Shown: in pieces, positions 50,501 through 53,795 of the stretch | How the letters are laid out: each line of letters starts with the position of its first letter | Numbering within the stretch: the stretch's first letter is position 1 | Assembly (NCBI GenBank): GCA_918807975.1 | Contig: OU964922.1 | Location: 18,340,329 to 18,404,328 of the forward strand | Length of the DNA: 64,000 nucleotides | Direction of reading: 5' to 3' | From: Aplidium turbinatum | Lineage: Eukaryota > Chordata > Ascidiacea > Aplousobranchia > Polyclinidae | The notes under the pieces: generated by a model | Database searches by the model: none | What the model was told of the DNA's origin: nothing | What the model saw: the letters and a program-made list of their open reading frames with translations, nothing else | Position numbers and translations under genes: made by a program

Positions 50501-51871
50501 TCCATCCCCATTACCAACAGTTCTTCCGAAGAAAGAAAAGTCCCTTGGCCATTCCCCTACCCCTTCCTTAGATTTAAGCCAACTTCCAGATAAGTAAGTT
50601 ATAAATGCTACAAACTGAAAATGCGTGCTAGCTATATTAATATCTAATTAATGTGAAGAACAATGGAGAAAGTTGTGTCGTGTGATAAGTATTGCTGATA
50701 TGGCTATCAACCTCATTTCAATGTTTTATTACGTATGAATTTTGTTAACGCTAGTGCTTATAGTGTGAATTGTGTCCAGAACCGAAGCAAAAAAAATTGA
50801 AATTCTAACGTTTCGTTTTATTTCCGTTTATTTTTAGCTCTATTAAATCCACTACCATACAACGTAGGAAGACAAAGAGGGCGCCACCCCCTCCACAGCC
50901 CCAAGGTCCTCCTCCAGTGTGAGTCATATAATTTGGATTTTTAGCTATTATATTATAACAGGAACTGTGAAAATGAAATCAATAATTTGTGACACACACT
51001 TTTCATGCTCTAGCCTTAAAAAAATGGTTGCAGAGCAGCCACGATGAAACTCATTACAACTTTATCCACTACATGTTACAACTCTATCTATCTTAATCCT
51101 CTATCCATGCTGAGTAATAACTTGAAACGACACTTTTTAAAATGAGATTTATGGTTTGAACGGACCTGGTGTGCACACCTGGCCAGCGAGTCAGTTTTAA
51201 TATAAAAATAAGAGTTTTCTAAAAATTTATTGTTTGTACATACAGTACCTATTTTAAATTAGTTTACTGTGAATATTATTTCAAGATGTTTAACTTTCAT
51301 TCTCAAGACTCAAGAGTATCACTTGATAGTAATGGGTTGTTTTTTTTCCCCTTTAATATCTCATAGCAGTTGCTTGCTTTTGATGTTTAGAAAGCCCGTT
51401 GAACGGAATAGGTCATCACCAGTTGTGTCATCAGCTCCATTGTCCGTAACTTCAAATGGAAACAGCTCACAAATGAAACCTCCCGTTGCCACCAAGCGCA
51501 CGTCATCCAAAAAGCAGATGGCGAGTCCGCGTTCACCAATAACCCCAAACACCTCATGGGGAGACGTGCCTCCTGAAAATGAAAACGTGAAACCAAAACC
51601 TCGTCCTCCTGTAAGGAAGTTATCATCACGTGGAGCTCCTGATCACCCACCTCCTAGTATCCCTCCTATCAAAGTTACTAAACCGGCCCTTGATAATTGC
51701 TCAGAAGAAGAAAAAGACCAACCCAGTCCCCCAATGCCCAGTTCACCCCCTCCCCCGCTTCCTAGTGATGTTGAAGAAGACATAGGAGCTAGTTTAACTT
51801 CCGAACTTCATCCAAGTAACAGAAGTTATGACCCCAGTGACGATGATGGGCCATCTGGCGCCTTCTTCTAA
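2459..51871 (+). CDS. ARHGAP17/ARHGAP44: BAR-RhoGAP protein of the RICH family (ARHGAP17/ARHGAP44-like), 13 exons, 5' partial
   Basis: This is a Rho-family GTPase-activating protein with a membrane-curving BAR domain. Family members act on Cdc42/Rac at cell junctions and in endocytic traffic. The exons listed below join in frame with GT-AG borders throughout to give 631 residues. Residues 1 to ~185 are the C-terminal two thirds of the BAR domain (motifs EIPTVQKQRDRL, DALKEEYDQAVTRMEQCK, DYHRR). Residues ~190-390 are RhoGAP, with the catalytic arginine finger in GIFRIGGG (R230) and the conserved Asn in APNLLW (N350). The rest is Ser/Pro-rich with poly-Pro SH3-type ligands. The N-terminal ~80-90 residues are missing and presumably lie upstream. 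The C-terminus (GAFF) lacks the STAL PDZ ligand of vertebrate ARHGAP17. No frame break was seen, so the gene looks functional. SH3BP1 is the other vertebrate relative and cannot be excluded as closest. Confidence 0.9.
3314..3770 (+). pseudogene. transposon-borne protein fragment (NDRAERGVAL-type), family uncertain
   Basis: An open frame runs through the interior of the composite element. It includes MVATMLDETGERPPRRP, then VNDRAERGVALSLIQDFN, then QFLLQVVTEHRKLFPNSNK. I recall the AERGV...QFLLQVV..HR pattern from uncharacterised, repeat-associated invertebrate proteins and take it as the C-terminal part of a transposon protein, possibly the transposase of this element. No catalytic residues are identified. 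Read-through past 3770 is into the LINE fragment and is not native. Confidence 0.45.
3785..4445 (-). pseudogene. LINE fragment, RT C-terminal region (antisense inside composite element)
   Basis: Reading on the minus strand: RIVTGCLRPTPSDNFPVLAG, then FRREEAILSLSRRTTNP, then further down a LPRKAWVRLNRLRTGVGRF stretch and a Cys motif (ICECGKEEQTTDH). This is the arrangement seen after the RT domain of many invertebrate non-LTR elements. Several frame changes and stops are present. It is a truncated, old copy, probably trapped before or after the DNA element moved. Confidence 0.7.
5179..5301 (+). repeat. left TIR of the Academ-like element
   Basis: It matches the reverse complement of 14422-14544 almost base for base. 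It contains an inverted motif GACCTCT...AGAGGTC. A second, tandem copy of a ~215-bp subterminal unit follows (about 5396-5925) and is interrupted by a LINE fragment. Confidence 0.85.
5457..5794 (-). mobile_element. LINE 3'-end fragment with (ATG)n-type tail
   Basis: The minus strand reads ANGVRWYGHVIRREEGSF, GKRKRGRPRRTWKQQ and a C-terminus near TPTSGEQTDDGL. This is the typical C-terminal tail of a widespread invertebrate LINE family. The 3' end is a short ATC/GAT microsatellite at 5457-5470. It sits inside the second subterminal repeat of the Academ-like element, flanked by GGGAT/GGGAT, so it inserted later. It is heavily 5'-truncated, as usual for LINE insertions. Confidence 0.85.
6088..6313. 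mobile_element. MITE 'CTG' copy A with 8-bp TSD
   Basis: The 226-bp element runs from CTGTTTGTTTTTTCGG to a T-rich inverted end (rc: CTGGGTTTTTTTTTGCTGAG). GTCTCCCG flanks both sides (6080-6087 and 6314-6321). The interior repeats TCGGTCA and CAATTGAC motifs. It is inserted just past the Cys-rich end of the Academ-like protein. A second, inverted copy lies at 10247-12528. Confidence 0.75.
6322..7131 (-). pseudogene. Academ-like transposase, C-terminal part: XPG/FEN-like nuclease core and Cys-rich tail
   Basis: In minus-strand order: SPCSQEEADTRMLL, then KLTIRTVDTDVVVLAVASFN, then LPVFHALIGCDTVSAFAGRG followed by KKTAWE. These resemble the XPG/FEN nuclease signatures: the acidic EExD, the DxD, and GCD followed by a GxGxK-type helix-hairpin-helix. 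A tail follows with WGWTKEASGWLPLWTTLP and a Cys-rich end CNYKKCTGCCKCTKVHC. Frame changes occur near 7040 and in the tail, so this copy is dead. The upstream end is cut at 7131 by a hAT-type MITE. Confidence 0.75.
7596..8024. mobile_element. inner MITE (TAGCCAGG ends, G/C-run rich) inside copy 1
   Basis: The ends CAGTAAGGTAGCCAGG and (rc) TAGCCAGGGGGG flank ~430 bp with GGGGGG and CCCCCC runs. Copy 2 of the host MITE (10652-11986) lacks this block and reads straight through CCGTATATACTCGAG, an empty site. A relative lies inverted at 61440-61650. Confidence 0.8.
8103..8190. repeat. 88-bp hairpin element
   Basis: A self-complementary 88-bp unit with tips CCCATACAG and GCTGTCTGGG around the palindrome AACGTCTGCAGACATT. 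The same unit is at 40157-40244 and 19706-19793. Copy 2 of the surrounding MITE lacks it. Confidence 0.8.
9000..10237 (-). pseudogene. Academ-like transposase, middle part
   Basis: Minus-strand blocks in order: GLTRNPGALRRWMVTGPEIA, then VRVLMELFQEMGNPFLQSFQ and DLLVLDT, then after a frame change a long frame with KTFEVYMNTVFAPYIFTQLE, NWKDFLRVDQNKTELFGFLS and IADGKEMYA. The order and spacing match one large uncharacterised transposon protein known from many invertebrates. It continues into the nuclease block at 7131 after removal of the MITE. The upstream end is cut by the insertion at 10247. Confidence 0.75.
10533..12391. mobile_element. Foldback (FB) family element with 9-bp TSD
   Basis: It runs from AGGTCTGCTACTATTCAGC to CCGAAACGGGCCATTCCG. 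Arrays of CCGATTCGG-type units lie at both ends in inverted order. A perfect 9-bp TSD ATATTTTTC flanks it (10524-10532 and 12392-12400). The right arm (about 11987-12391) matches the arms of the 14996-20813 element. The left arm is cut short by a hAT-type MITE at 10652. Confidence 0.85.
10652..11986. mobile_element. hAT-type MITE 'CATAGGCGCC', copy 2 (3'-truncated)
   Basis: It starts CATAGGCGCCGACTTTTC and follows copies 1 and 3 with more divergence. It stops at 11986 without the far tip. It lacks both the ~430-bp inner MITE and the 88-bp hairpin, so it preserves the empty sites of both. Confidence 0.8.
12545..14000 (-). pseudogene. Academ-like transposase, N-terminal part
   Basis: Minus-strand blocks in order: LSQFKGLGHMPMELDVNRLD, then AQWHKKCRLKFNKKYLTR, then after a frame change PSRLSPCIIQQNQTSITQRR, then IAFAELVVFMEDMHEDED and PVFKLYHVANLYKTRLEQLG, and GMCVSYD followed by DNIDHNPSSATAKDYFHGTG. 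All are conserved blocks of the same large transposon protein. At least three frame changes are present. It ends where the CTG MITE was inserted. Confidence 0.72.
14422..14544 (-). repeat. right TIR of the Academ-like element
   Basis: Inverted partner of 5179-5301, with the same AGGTCATTGACCTCT block and the same outer tip (read on the minus strand: ATTGTGCAAATTATGAC). Confidence 0.85.
14996..15845 (+). repeat. left inverted arm of the large FB element
   Basis: Terminal array at 14996-15170, then AT-rich sequence, then a LINE RT segment from about 15525. Homology to the right arm ends at the codons for MITERC, around 15840; beyond that the LINE continues only on this side. A small tandem duplication of the EALDEWG coding segment occurs at about 15292 and 15528. 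Confidence 0.85.
15525..16610 (+). pseudogene. LINE reverse-transcriptase fragment captured inside FB element
   Basis: RT finger/palm blocks in order: LPKKIGATEWSLHRTISLV, SEISTAQFLFVSDKGTTKG, then a jump to NAYSEMILRDIEHMNGVKVG and the catalytic LRYAD(D)TVLVAES region. A 7-base duplication there breaks the YADD box and the frame resumes as DDTVLVAESANDLQDLL. Then AIAKDTFSKMGTVFRNRNM and VESILTYGCECWTIS. The RT middle between MITERC and the SEMILR block is deleted. The copy is dead and is partly duplicated in the right arm. Confidence 0.82.
17020..19092. mobile_element. hAT-like element, TIR TAGGGCCA, inside the FB element
   Basis: The left tip is TAGGGCCAGTAAAAGTC and the right tip (rc) TAGGGCCATTTTTTTACC. 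Both are followed by AAGTCATATTTT subterminal motifs. The flanks GAAATAAG and GTAATAAG are an 8-bp TSD with one mismatch. No transposase is recognised, so it is non-autonomous. It contains a MITE at 18203-18867. A related fragment lies at about 31990-32140. Confidence 0.7.
18203..18867. mobile_element. hAT-type MITE, CATAGGCGCCGACTT / AAGTCGGCGCCAGTG ends
   Basis: A 665-bp element with GGGGTGGC / GGCCACCCC inner ends. The tip is shared with the CATAGGCGCC MITE family but the interior is unrelated. It is nested in the 17020-19092 element. The flanking octamers match poorly, so the TSD is eroded. Confidence 0.7.
19706..19793. repeat. 88-bp hairpin element, best preserved copy
   Basis: It is a nearly perfect palindrome: CCCAGACATC on the left, GCCGTCTGGG on the right, arms TTTTTACATTGATTCAACG and complement around CTGCAG. 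It is expected to form a stem of about 40 bp. Same unit as 8103-8190 and 40157-40244. Confidence 0.85.
19885..20813 (-). repeat. right inverted arm of the large FB element
   Basis: Inverted copy of 14996-15845 with small indels. The minus-strand frame at 19900-20223 reads the same RT segment (FDLEALDEWGLDLTTEI, LPKKIGATEWSLHRTISLV, SEISTAQFLFVPDKGTTKG). Confidence 0.85.
21439..21550 (+). CDS. ARHGAP17/ARHGAP44: exon 2: BAR domain
   Basis: The acceptor is TTATTTAG and the donor GTAAGT; length 112 bp. It encodes RAMKVCAEAQSGLAKEKA and then FVDEQIISPLQNLVE, matching the RICH block KMLETCGEAE...VEKDVLDPL. The acceptor at 21438 was chosen over the one at 21424 because only it keeps frame with the phase-2 end of exon 1. 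Confidence 0.88.
21551..23461. other. intron 2, no gene; two copies of a ~50-bp GC-richer repeat
   Basis: Mostly AT-rich. The segments at about 22838-22895 and 23093-23145 share GGCCTCCT(C)(A/G)GTGCAGT and then AGGTACACTG, giving two direct copies ~250 bp apart. The stretch between them (22900-23090) is GC-richer than the surroundings and may be an eroded repeat. No coding region is supported. Confidence 0.6.
23462..23659 (+). CDS. ARHGAP17/ARHGAP44: exon 3: BAR domain
   Basis: 198 bp, phase 0 at both ends. It encodes VEIPTVQKQRDRLKRLVLD early and DALKEEYDQAVTRMEQCK at the end, very close to the EIPNIQKQRKQLAKLVLD and TDALKEEYDEA...VEQCK blocks of human RICH proteins. The donor is GTATTA. 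Confidence 0.95.
24077..24717. mobile_element. TA-flanked MITE (pogo/Tc1-type ends)
   Basis: The TIRs CAGTAGAATTCGCCTATAA and complement are flanked by TA on both sides. Internal repeats of CTATAACGTCAATTCG occur. No transposase is present. The ends resemble pogo/Tigger-type MITEs. It is inserted in the hAT element. Confidence 0.85.
24800..25052 (+). mobile_element. tRNA-derived SINE-like unit
   Basis: The head has a tRNA-like arrangement: an A-box-like stretch around GAGTAACCGAGGGGTGAG and a good pol III B box GGTTCGACCCC at about 24859. A non-tRNA body and an A-rich end (AAAAAAGAAACC) follow. It does not fold into a full tRNA by eye, so a genuine tRNA gene is unlikely. Confidence 0.55.
25230..26400 (-). 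pseudogene. hAT transposase remnant (ZBED5-like)
   Basis: Minus-strand pieces in order: SLIDKVSKISLTDTTVYNL, then after a frame change SPSFAIQLDETTDVAYIQKL, then TFTKLLQEVVDIVNCIWKP. AIQLDETTDV matches the first catalytic Asp block of Charlie-type hAT transposases (compare AIQLDESTDIASQ at about 45167). Many stops follow. The BED finger and the C-terminal dimerisation block are not recognised. Confidence 0.7.
26550..27375. other. intron 3 remainder, no gene
   Basis: AT-rich non-coding sequence; nothing supportable was found. Confidence 0.4.
27376..28355. mobile_element. Foldback (FB) family element with perfect 9-bp TSD
   Basis: It runs from CGGAATGACCCGTTTCGG to a right tip reading (rc) CGGTCTGTTACTAATTGG. 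The 9-bp TSD GATATCCAT is perfect (27367-27375 and 28356-28364). The terminal arrays are shorter and more diverged (TTTCGGAGAAAACCGATTCGG-like units). The AT-rich core holds two copies of a GCTGAGACTT(T/C)...TTTTTCGCTGAC motif at about 28055 and 28190. Confidence 0.82.
28356..29350. other. intron 3 remainder, no gene
   Basis: No exon or recognised repeat. Confidence 0.4.
29351..29808. mobile_element. Foldback (FB) family element carrying a SINE-like insert
   Basis: It runs from GGGTCTGCTACTATTCGG to CCGAAACGGGCCATTCCG. The flanks GTTTATAG and GTTCATAG agree at 7 of 8 bases. The right arm is an array of ACTCACCGAATCGG units (29725-29795). The core has CCCTAA-like short repeats (29385-29425) and the GGCTACGGTAC motif, then a tRNA-like unit. 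Confidence 0.82.
29455..29700 (+). mobile_element. tRNA-derived SINE-like unit, 5'-truncated, in FB element
   Basis: It begins with a B-box consensus GGTTCGACTCCC, then a body with CCACCCTACTCTCGTTAGTGC and an A-rich end (AATTTAAAAAAAAAAATTG). The A box is missing because the unit abuts the FB core at about 29452. Confidence 0.5.
29954..30022 (+). CDS. ARHGAP17/ARHGAP44: exon 4: BAR domain
   Basis: 69 bp, phase 0 at both ends, acceptor CTCTTGCAG and donor GTGAGT. It encodes DQLVTDMFEYISKEVGHGQ followed by RMAD, matching the RICH block DQLAADMYNFVAKE. Confidence 0.92.
30246..30893. mobile_element. MITE, TIR CAGGGATTGATAGAAGTACAG
   Basis: The 648-bp element has ~35-bp imperfect TIRs: left CAGGGATTGATAGAAGTAC, right (rc) CAGGGTTTCATAGAAGTAC, then AGG(T/A)TG(A/T)CCAATT. 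The CAGGG tip suggests hAT. No clear TSD. The interior has a short tandem repeat TTACAAGTTCTGTGTAG / TTATAAGTTCTGTGTAG at about 30639-30675. It lies in intron 4. Confidence 0.72.
30894..31546. other. intron 4 remainder, no gene
   Basis: AT-rich non-coding sequence up to the exon 5 acceptor; nothing else is recognised. Confidence 0.4.
31547..31628 (+). CDS. ARHGAP17/ARHGAP44: exon 5: end of BAR domain
   Basis: 82 bp, acceptor TCATGTGTAG and donor GTAACG, ending in phase 1. It encodes FHAKQLDYHRRCVIMLEKL and then EPDLNDIQ, matching YFVTLLEAQADYHRKAL...LEKVLP. A MITE begins only 25 bp past the donor. Confidence 0.9.
31654..31972. mobile_element. hAT-type MITE (GGCTGTGGAGT family)
   Basis: Ends CAAGGCTGTGGAGTGGGGG and (rc) CAGGGCTGTGAAGTCGAG, with ACTCC / GGAGT subterminal repeats. 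CAGGGCTGTGGAGTCGGAG-type MITEs are common in animals and assigned to hAT. The flanks are too eroded for a TSD. It starts 25 bp after the exon 5 donor. Confidence 0.7.
31990..32140. repeat. fragment related to the 17020-19092 hAT-like element
   Basis: It shares CATTGGAAGCAACATTTT and AAAGTCATATTTTATGATC motifs with 17045-17345. Internally AAGTCATATTTTATG and AGATATGACTTTG form an inverted pair. Confidence 0.5.
32277..32371. repeat. minisatellite, ~16-bp CGCCCACTTGGCTCGT unit
   Basis: About six imperfect direct units (CGCCCACTTGGCTC and variants), ending in an inverted CGCCCAAGTGGG that could pair with the array. GC-rich against an AT-rich background. Intron 5. Confidence 0.85.
32372..33696. 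other. intron 5 remainder, no gene
   Basis: Non-coding; a G-rich patch GTGGGGGTAGGGGGGCAAG at about 33087 is probably a MITE relic, but no pair end was found. Confidence 0.4.
33697..33824 (+). CDS. ARHGAP17/ARHGAP44: exon 6: start of RhoGAP domain
   Basis: 128 bp, acceptor TTGTTTTTAG and donor GTAAAA. The first two bases complete a Glu codon from exon 5. It encodes WFGRPLAEHLKITGREIAS and PIEACVLCLLEYGIKEE, the N-terminal RhoGAP block of RICH proteins (FGTPLEEHL, SGREIAFPIEACV). Confidence 0.95.
34568..34767 (+). CDS. ARHGAP17/ARHGAP44: exon 7: RhoGAP catalytic block
   Basis: 200 bp, ending in phase 2. It opens with GIFRIGGGAAKLRKFK, which holds the catalytic arginine finger, and continues to HAVAGALKQYLRELPDPLL and THDLYDEWVATA. 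The acceptor is ATGTTCAG and the donor GTACAC. Confidence 0.96.
35059..35139 (+). CDS. ARHGAP17/ARHGAP44: exon 8: RhoGAP
   Basis: 81 bp, acceptor ACATACAG and donor GTGTGT. It encodes SVQEQDEKLQKVWQVVEKL and PPENKTNL, as in the VQEQDKKLQALW...KLP block of human family members. Confidence 0.94.
36719..36838 (+). CDS. ARHGAP17/ARHGAP44: exon 9: RhoGAP
   Basis: 120 bp, acceptor CTTGACCAG and donor GTTAGT. It encodes RYLIKFCALVAEGQEVNK and MTASNLAVVLAPNLLW. The Asn of APNLLW is the conserved RhoGAP residue that contacts the GTPase. Confidence 0.95.
36839..37859. other. intron 9, 5' part, no gene
   Basis: No exon or recognised repeat up to the LINE boundary at about 37860. Confidence 0.4.
37860..39184 (-). 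pseudogene. LINE RT domain and C-terminal zinc knuckle
   Basis: Minus-strand blocks in order: YIEAKRYTQTNHISSKR (pre-RT), AAGPSGIMAEKL-like region, GWKESVIINCYRGRGD, then WELLYVDDLIIIFECLNELV, whose YVDD box is the RT catalytic motif, then LYAVCRAGVGTNSIQCNTC and LLWVYKKC, a CxxC-type knuckle, then KCKRCTGEARPIEGRTIT. Many frame changes and stops are present. RT palm segments between the INCYRGRGD and YVDD blocks are deleted. The combination AVC.SGVGSNSIQC after YxDD is typical of one widespread invertebrate LINE family. Confidence 0.8.
39656..40080. mobile_element. inner MITE (TAGCCAGG ends) inside copy 3
   Basis: Same block as 7596-8024 with shorter C runs. It is absent from copy 2. Confidence 0.8.
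40157..40244. repeat. 88-bp hairpin element inside copy 3
   Basis: Same 88-bp palindromic unit as 8103-8190; one base differs near the right end (GCAGTCTGGG versus GCTGTCTGGG). Confidence 0.8.
41034..41960 (-). pseudogene. LINE endonuclease domain (APE-type)
   Basis: Minus-strand frame: NIGTMRARASKVVKTVSRRG, then IDIFCLQEIRWKDDTARMI, GKDMRYKFFWSGNSQGTADL, LLAEKWIEKVFDIQHFSDRI and VFNFLSVYAPQVG. CLQEIRW holds the catalytic Glu of the endonuclease fold. The C-terminal half (QREKEYLSL, then SQFAIRGSGRVI) is frame-broken and ends where a hAT-type MITE interrupts at 41025. Confidence 0.85.
42690..43130. repeat. three relics of the hairpin element family
   Basis: Cores GATTCAACGTCTGCAGACG (42715), ATTCAACGTCTACAGACG (43001) and ATTCGACATCTAGCAACG (43098), each next to TTTTACAT and its partial complement. 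The middle one keeps a CCCAGACAGCAAAAATC tip at 42970. The three are increasingly diverged. Confidence 0.65.
43730..46592 (+). mobile_element. hAT element (Charlie/ZBED5 type), near full length, 8-bp TSD
   Basis: TIRs CAGGGTTTCCCAAAGTGGGG and (rc) CAGGGTTTCCCAAACTTTTTG. A perfect 8-bp TSD CTCTAGGC lies at 43722-43729 and 46593-46600. Length is 2863 bp. It encodes a transposase with frameshifts (44604-46428). It is inserted in the older hAT element 42040-46971. Confidence 0.92.
44604..46428 (+). pseudogene. hAT transposase, ZBED5/FAM200-like, frameshifted
   Basis: The start ATG gives MDKFLKRKDKWND. A BED-type finger follows (CLICYKTLSKECMK with KLKRHLMAQH, about residues 48-75), then AIQLDESTDIASQAHLLVYV with the first catalytic Asp. 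The frame shifts by a missing base near 45365 and continues with YTDGAASMTGKHSGAVARIR and LLLHTEVRWLSRGKIVERLF. A further break near 46060 and another near 46250 precede the hAT dimerisation block (LLPFATSTYMCETAFSALT, KYRSRLIVDSELRVCL) and a stop at 46428. Only about three lesions, so it is a relatively recent copy but not an active gene. Confidence 0.9.
47013..47347. mobile_element. Foldback (FB) family element, short complete copy (335 bp)
   Basis: It runs from GGGTCTGCTACTATTCGG to CCGAAACGGGCCATTCCG with inverted arrays of CTATTCGGTGAG-type units. The flanks TCCTATGCT (47004-47012) and TCCTATGCC (47348-47356) are a 9-bp TSD with one mismatch. The core has an inverted pair of GGCTACGGTACC motifs and a run of CCCTAA-like repeats (47157-47212). 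It is the minimal form of the family. Confidence 0.88.
47401..48576. other. intron 9, 3' part, no gene
   Basis: No coding sequence recognised before the exon 10 acceptor at 48576. The GC content is slightly higher at 47400-47520 and could be more of the LINE 5' region. Confidence 0.4.
48577..48656 (+). CDS. ARHGAP17/ARHGAP44: exon 10: end of RhoGAP domain
   Basis: 80 bp, found after an 11.7-kb intron. The acceptor is TTATTCACAG and the donor GTATGT. It encodes SKRMMVSNIIATIIELMIS and SSSWFFPT, equivalent to VSLQIVGIIEPIIQHADWFFP. Phases to exons 9 and 11 fit exactly. Confidence 0.9.
48700..49000 (-). other. possible LINE 3' tail
   Basis: The minus strand reads GHLPPVA and the flank has an ATCATCATC run at 48731, which resemble the 3' ends of invertebrate LINEs (compare the ATC tail at 5457). 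The rest is too degraded to call. Confidence 0.25.
49560..50160 (-). pseudogene. LINE endonuclease fragment
   Basis: The minus strand reads ISTYTVRRLEDEYRPLELIH, SRLAGTRRKGKQLVRFNG, then TTSHDDEEEEIYEEMHHVME and NGKRNV, the ISTYNVRTL...ETRRKGEEL...TSSHDDEEVE...RNERG order of another LINE family. Several frame changes are present. It is inserted in intron 10 and appears 5'- and 3'-truncated. Confidence 0.75.
50419..50593 (+). CDS. ARHGAP17/ARHGAP44: exon 11: linker after RhoGAP
   Basis: 175 bp, acceptor TAATTTCAG and donor GTAAGT. It encodes DIDFVVTPDATSYSFSNS, then a Ser/Pro-rich linker ending LDLSQLPD. The opening corresponds to the EIEFNIT stretch that follows WFFPG in relatives. Confidence 0.88.
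50838..50918 (+). CDS. ARHGAP17/ARHGAP44: exon 12: basic and poly-proline segment
   Basis: 81 bp, acceptor ATTTTTAG and donor GTGAGT. It encodes SIKSTTIQRRKTKRAPPPPQ and PQGPPPV. The basic-plus-PxxP composition is a plausible SH3 ligand. Confidence 0.88.
51391..51871 (+). CDS. ARHGAP17/ARHGAP44: exon 13: proline/serine-rich C-terminus with stop
   Basis: 481 bp, acceptor GATGTTTAG, stop TAA at 51869-51871. It has several PxxP clusters (KPKPRPPVRKL, HPPPSIPPIK, SSPPPPLPSD) and an acidic end (DPSDDDGPSGAFF). It is likely disordered and SH3-binding, as in other RICH proteins. Confidence 0.92.
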
Positions 51872-53795
51872 ACTAAATAGTAATTGCTTTTTAACACTAG
51901 CTTTTGTTCTTTTTGTATGCTTCAGATATGTTCAAAAACGTCGCTTCGTTGCAATTAATCATAGTTTAGCCACATCATTTGAGATGTTAATTTTCCCCTT
52001 TCTTACACAACAAAGTAAATCTTCAAAAATCTTTTTATGCAGTATTTTCAGTCATGATACGTCATTGTTTTTGTGTTAAATTGATTAATATCTTATATCT
52101 ATAACAAATTGAATGCTGTATTACACATTCGTGAAAGTGTTATTGCAGTAGCTTACAATGTCGCTTGTAAAAGTGCAACTTATTATTATTTGCAAATTTA
52201 ACGTCCAACGACGTCTTTTCAACACAAAATGCATTCTTCAATACTTAGTGCAATCTTTGAGTCGTGATAGTTCCGTTGCCAGTTTGTTTAACTTCGAAAA
52301 ATGTCTATTTAAGCGTTATTTTATAAAATGAATAAACACGTTACTCAAACGGTATTTTTTTATAATTCAAACACTTCCACATGCCTAGTTGATGTCGACA
52401 TATTTTCAATAACTCTCATGTCGCATCAGGTCTCATTTAACTGCGACAAATTATTACCACAGCTTGCCTCCGGTTGTCAAACGCAAACTCAATCTCCAAA
52501 TTACAGCTCTGTTGTGAACATTTGCTCGTGTCCTCACTTACGACATCACTTCTGCACATAATTGCGAGCGGTTCTCTATTTTTGGCACAAACCTAAAAAT
52601 GTATTTAAACCCCTAATTCGACCTGAACGTTTTCTGTGTAAATCTGATTGACTTCAGCAAGCTGGCTTATTTATAGATTTGTGAAATTTAACTTATGGCT
52701 GCAAACCTATCTGTAGTCACAATTTCAAAATTTCATTTTTCAAAAAATAGTAGTTCTTGAACAGGATATAATGCGATTTTGCTGAAGTTGCTAGATTATT
52801 TACTAAGTAGCGCTTTTTTCAAGGTTTATAGCGCCACCTAGTTAGTCCATTCGTGTATTTTTTTCTAAGCTGAAAGTGATCCGACCTTACTAAAAAGCTG
52901 CTGGTACTGCAAACTACGTCTGGGGCGCCGAAGCTGGTTTCTCTCTTGAAAAGAGCAGCCGAAAAGGTATTTAGGTTTTAAGCACTATGTGGTGGTATTC
53001 TAATATTTTATCATCAGTTTGTAGTGTAATGTCAGCGGTTATGTTGCTGTTGTAATCATGCAGACGTTTCTATGCACATTGCACAGCCACACATTGCAAA
53101 GTACACAAAGCTCACTTTCAGAGAGACAAAAATTTTGCAAGCTTGTTGGGCACGCTCCAATGACTATTTCCACCGAATTTTGCATTGTATGATACTGTGA
53201 ATTCTCAATAGTTGTCAAGATCTTCAATGCAACTTTTTACTATTTTTTGTTGTAGTTCTGAAGGTGTAATCAGCGCACCCCCAATTTAAACATCGCTTTT
53301 CACATTTCATTTATTTCACTGACTTATCGCATGTTGAAATATCTCGAATCAATGTTGTTATTTTTGCGAATTCACTTCGTTCACTCAATAACATCAATCG
53401 CAACATTGGGTGGAGAATGGAGATCGTCTGCCTGCTTGCGTTATTTGCGGGGCTGGACGTTTAACTGCTTCTTCAGTTAAGAATTCTTCTCAATTTTTAC
53501 CTCCAATTAAATCAGAAACATTCCACAACTATTTTTTTAAGAAGAAATTCCAATTCGAGTTCAATTATTTTCTTTAATCTATTAATCAGTTCATAAACTG
53601 TGTCTGTTTTACGTACTATAACGTTGTATGTCGACGTAATAATTAAAGCTATACTCTTGTAATTATCATATGTGATATGCCTTTCGTATTTACTGTATCA
53701 ATTCAGTTTTTGTAAAAACAAACAGCACAGTTTGTTTCCATTCGGAAAATGGTCAAGAGCTTCTCATTTAAATAGAAATACATTTAAATATGTTC
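51872..53795 (+). other. 3' UTR and downstream sequence of the BAR-RhoGAP gene
   Basis: AT-rich, no further coding exon is supported. A canonical AATAAA at 52331-52336, about 460 bp past the stop codon, is the best poly(A) candidate. Beyond it nothing is recognised. Confidence 0.5.
52331..52336 (+). promoter_or_regulatory. candidate poly(A) signal AATAAA
   Basis: First canonical hexamer after the stop codon at 51871. No transcript evidence; AT-rich sequence makes chance matches common. Confidence 0.4.

Noticed and set aside
52328-52561. Open frame after the host gene
   Set aside because: It overlaps the candidate poly(A) signal and has no recognisable domain.
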